The translations under genes and the position numbers were made by a program. DNA of 64,000 nt, taken from NCBI RefSeq assembly GCF_000943565.1, contig NZ_JTDW01000013.1, positions 1-64,000 of the forward strand, read 5' to 3'. Position 1 is the stretch's first letter, and each line of letters begins with the position of its first letter. Below the pieces are notes generated by a model. It was not told the DNA's origin. It ran no database searches and saw only the letters and a program-made list of their open reading frames with translations. This DNA is from Neotamlana sedimentorum (GTDB taxonomy: Bacteria > Bacteroidota > Bacteroidia > Flavobacteriales > Flavobacteriaceae). Below, in pieces: positions 62,110-64,000 of the stretch.

Positions 62110-62143
62110 AAAAAGAAAGGTTTAGTATTAAATCTTTCTTTTT
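62110..62143 (+). terminator. Intrinsic terminator between the T9SS gene and the PL17 gene
   Basis: AAAAAGAAAGGTTTA (62110-62124) pairs with TAAATCTTTCTTTTT (62129-62143), 15 bp with one G-T pair and a 4-nt loop, ending in T5. It lies 22 nt after the stop and 38 nt before the PL17 start, so PL17 either has its own promoter or is read through. Confidence 0.8.
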
Positions 62144-62181
62144 ATATTTTAAGTGAGTATTAAAATTTATCAAAAAATAAA

Positions 62182-64000
62182 ATGAATTTATCTAAAATTT
62201 GTAAAAGCGTATCTTTTTTAGCGATGCTTCTATTTGTTGTCTTAGCGTGTAAAAACAATGAAGACTCAAAAACCAATAACAGTAATGCGTTAACTGATGC
62301 TTCGCACCCAAGTTTAATTTTAACAGCGCAAGGAGTAAAAGATATTCGTGCAAATTTGGGGTTAATTCCAATTTTCGATAAAACACTTGAAGAAACAAAG
62401 GAAGTTGTTGATACCGAGATTACAAATGGTATTAATGTGCCTATACCTAAAGATTATTCAGGGGGCTATACCCATGAGCGACATAAAAAGAACTTTGTTT
62501 TTATGCAGAAGGCAGGAGTTTTATATCAAATTTTAAATGATGAAACTTATGCAAATTATGTTAAGGATATGTTGTTTGCTTATAAAGATTTGTATCCAAC
62601 ATTACCTGTGCATCCGCAACCAAGAAGTTATGCTCGCGGAAAATTATTTTGGCAATGTTTAAATGATAGTAATTGGTTGGTTTATACCAGTCAAGCCTAC
62701 GATTGTATTTATGATTTTCTATCTGAAACCGAACGAGCAGATTTGGAAGACAATTTATTTAAACCTTTTGCAAATTTTATATCAACAGGAAATCCGCAAT
62801 TTTTTAATCGTGTTCATAATCATAGTACTTGGGGAAGCGTTGCTGTAGGTATGATTGCTTTGGTTATGGAAGATGATAGCTTGCTTAACCGTGCACTTTA
62901 TGGTATTAAAAATTTAAAAATGGATCCTAATATGAAGGATAACGATGGCGGGTTTATAAATAAAGATGGTAAGGCAGGATTTTACGCCAATTTAGAAGAG
63001 CCATTTTCACCAGATGGTTATTATACCGAAGGTCCATATTATCAACGCTATGCGTCGTATCCTTTTTTAATTTTCGCTCAAGCGCTTCAAAACAAAAAAT
63101 CGGAACTAGGTGTATTTAAGTTTAAAGATAGTGTGTTGCTTAAAAGTGTAAATGCATTAATAAATTTAACCGATGCCGATGGAGAATTTTTTCTGCTAAA
63201 CGATTCTCAAAAAGGCATGTCGTATTACAACAGTGCTTTGGTATCTGCAGTGGATATTGCTTATCAATTTGGTGGTAAAAATCCAGAATTATTAAGTATT
63301 GCCGAAAAGCAAAATAAGGTAACTTTAGATGATGCAGGTTTGTCTGTTGCGCTTGGATTAAAAGCCCGTGAAGCAAAACCCTTTGAAAAAAAATCTATAG
63401 AATTATCAGATGGACCAAATGGTAAACAAGGTGCAGTTGGGATTTTAAGAAGCAATCCTTTAGAAGTGGTTTTTAAATATACATCACATGGTTTAAGTCA
63501 TGGTCATTTTGATAAGCTTTCATTTGCTATGTTCGATAATGGTGACGAGGTACTCCAGGATTATGGCTTAGCAAGGTATGTGAATATTGAGCAAAAAGGT
63601 GGGGGTAATTATTTAAAAGAAAATAAAACATGGGCAAAACAAACCATTGCTCATAATACCTTGGTTCAAAACGAAAAATCGCATTTTAGTGGTAAATATG
63701 GAATAGGTAGTAAATACCATTCTAATTCATATGTGTTTAACGTATCTAATGATAGTATTCAGGTGGCGAGTGCAAAGGAAGAGAATGCGTATCCGGGAAC
63801 AAAAATGCATCGCACCATGGCGATAATCCATGATAAGTCTTTGGGGAATCCTTATGTGTTAGATATTATGCGCGTACAATCAATAAATTCAAACCAATAC
63901 GATTTGCCATTTTATTACTTGGGACAAATCATGCAAACCAGTTTTGAATATAACAAATTAAGTCAACCTACAATTTTGGGAGGTGATTATGGTTATCAAC
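62182..64000 (+). CDS. PL17 alginate lyase lipoprotein (3' end beyond the window)
   Basis: At least 606 codons, open at the right edge. A lipoprotein leader ends LAC (Cys23). The N-terminal alpha barrel has NHSTWGS (His214, matching the catalytic Asn-His pair of Alg17C) and the Tyr-rich SPDGYYTEGPYYQRY (276-290). The heparinase II/III beta part has HGLSHGHFDKLSFAMF and TIAHNTLVQN. PL17 enzymes are exolytic oligoalginate lyases that release unsaturated monomers in the periplasm, completing what PL6 begins outside. About 120-150 residues are probably missing. Confidence 0.93.
   Translation, partial: MNLSKICKSVSFLAMLLFVVLACKNNEDSKTNNSNALTDASHPSLILTAQGVKDIRANLGLIPIFDKTLEETKEVVDTEITNGINVPIPKDYSGGYTHERHKKNFVFMQKAGVLYQILNDETYANYVKDMLFAYKDLYPTLPVHPQPRSYARGKLFWQCLNDSNWLVYTSQAYDCIYDFLSETERADLEDNLFKPFANFISTGNPQFFNRVHNHSTWGSVAVGMIALVMEDDSLLNRALYGIKNLKMDPNMKDNDGGFINKDGKAGFYANLEEPFSPDGYYTEGPYYQRYASYPFLIFAQALQNKKSELGVFKFKDSVLLKSVNALINLTDADGEFFLLNDSQKGMSYYNSALVSAVDIAYQFGGKNPELLSIAEKQNKVTLDDAGLSVALGLKAREAKPFEKKSIELSDGPNGKQGAVGILRSNPLEVVFKYTSHGLSHGHFDKLSFAMFDNGDEVLQDYGLARYVNIEQKGGGNYLKENKTWAKQTIAHNTLVQNEKSHFSGKYGIGSKYHSNSYVFNVSNDSIQVASAKEENAYPGTKMHRTMAIIHDKSLGNPYVLDIMRVQSINSNQYDLPFYYLGQIMQTSFEYNKLSQPTILGGDYGYQ

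Noticed and set aside
1-64000. tRNA, rRNA, CRISPR, insertion sequence, prophage or restriction/defence genes
   Set aside because: None could be supported. All sizeable proteins have metabolic, signalling, surface or housekeeping assignments, and intergenic regions are short.

Overview
The window is AT-rich chromosomal DNA of a marine member of the Flavobacteriaceae (Bacteroidota). The grounds are the TAnnTTTG-type -7 promoter boxes, type IX secretion (T9SS) C-terminal sorting domains, a GldI-like gliding protein, the order parA-parB-DUF5683-dapB-lepB, and enzymes for brown-algal polysaccharides. I saw no tRNA, rRNA, CRISPR array, insertion sequence or phage gene.

Region 1 (1-14048) is the end of a polysaccharide/sugar locus: GH39, a DUF6250-like lipoprotein, GH3 and an AraC regulator. 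Next comes a tight six-gene operon that reads as a complete non-phosphorylating L-fucose route to pyruvate: fucose dehydrogenase, fuconolactonase, UxaA-type dehydratase, 2-keto-3-deoxyfuconate dehydrogenase, diketo-acid hydrolase and FMN lactate dehydrogenase. A tRNA methyltransferase-like gene and a formylglycine-generating enzyme (sulfatase activator) follow. A sulfated fucan is a reasonable inferred substrate.

Region 2 (14049-36110) is the most interesting part. A seven-gene signalling operon holds a receiver, H-NOX, a PAS histidine kinase, a FIST (NosP-type) sensor, a second kinase, HPt and a LytTR response regulator: two candidate nitric-oxide sensors, each beside its own kinase, sharing one phosphorelay. 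Downstream lie a T9SS surface protein and an apparent exopolysaccharide/surface-glycan locus (YaiO-like barrel with TPRs, STAS, flippase, GT4, GH5-like, Ig-like, large PTPS-related membrane protein, receiver-GT2 fusion). A motif close to TACCATTCRTCTACAC, often doubled at exactly 21 bp, precedes the signalling operon, the T9SS gene and three promoter regions of the glycan locus. It sits at a nearly constant 49-51 nt from a -7 box. I infer a self-regulated LytTR regulon linking NO sensing to surface-glycan production.

Region 3 (36111-58121) is mostly housekeeping: FKBP/cyclophilin isomerases, era, DUF192, lgt, gldI, nrnA-like, ndk, two cold-shock genes, DUF721, recF, ribH, mutL, two rhomboids, EEP nuclease, sulfotransferase, WbqC, lepB, dapB, parB and parA. 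Most transcription-unit ends carry clear intrinsic terminators.

Region 4 (58122-64000) starts an alginate-utilisation locus: a PL6 lyase with BACON, discoidin-like and T9SS domains, a T9SS protein of unknown fold, and a PL17 lipoprotein lyase cut by the window end. The first two are preceded by the same -7 box fused to tandem TTGGTAAACCAA-type palindromes, suggesting one shared repressor.
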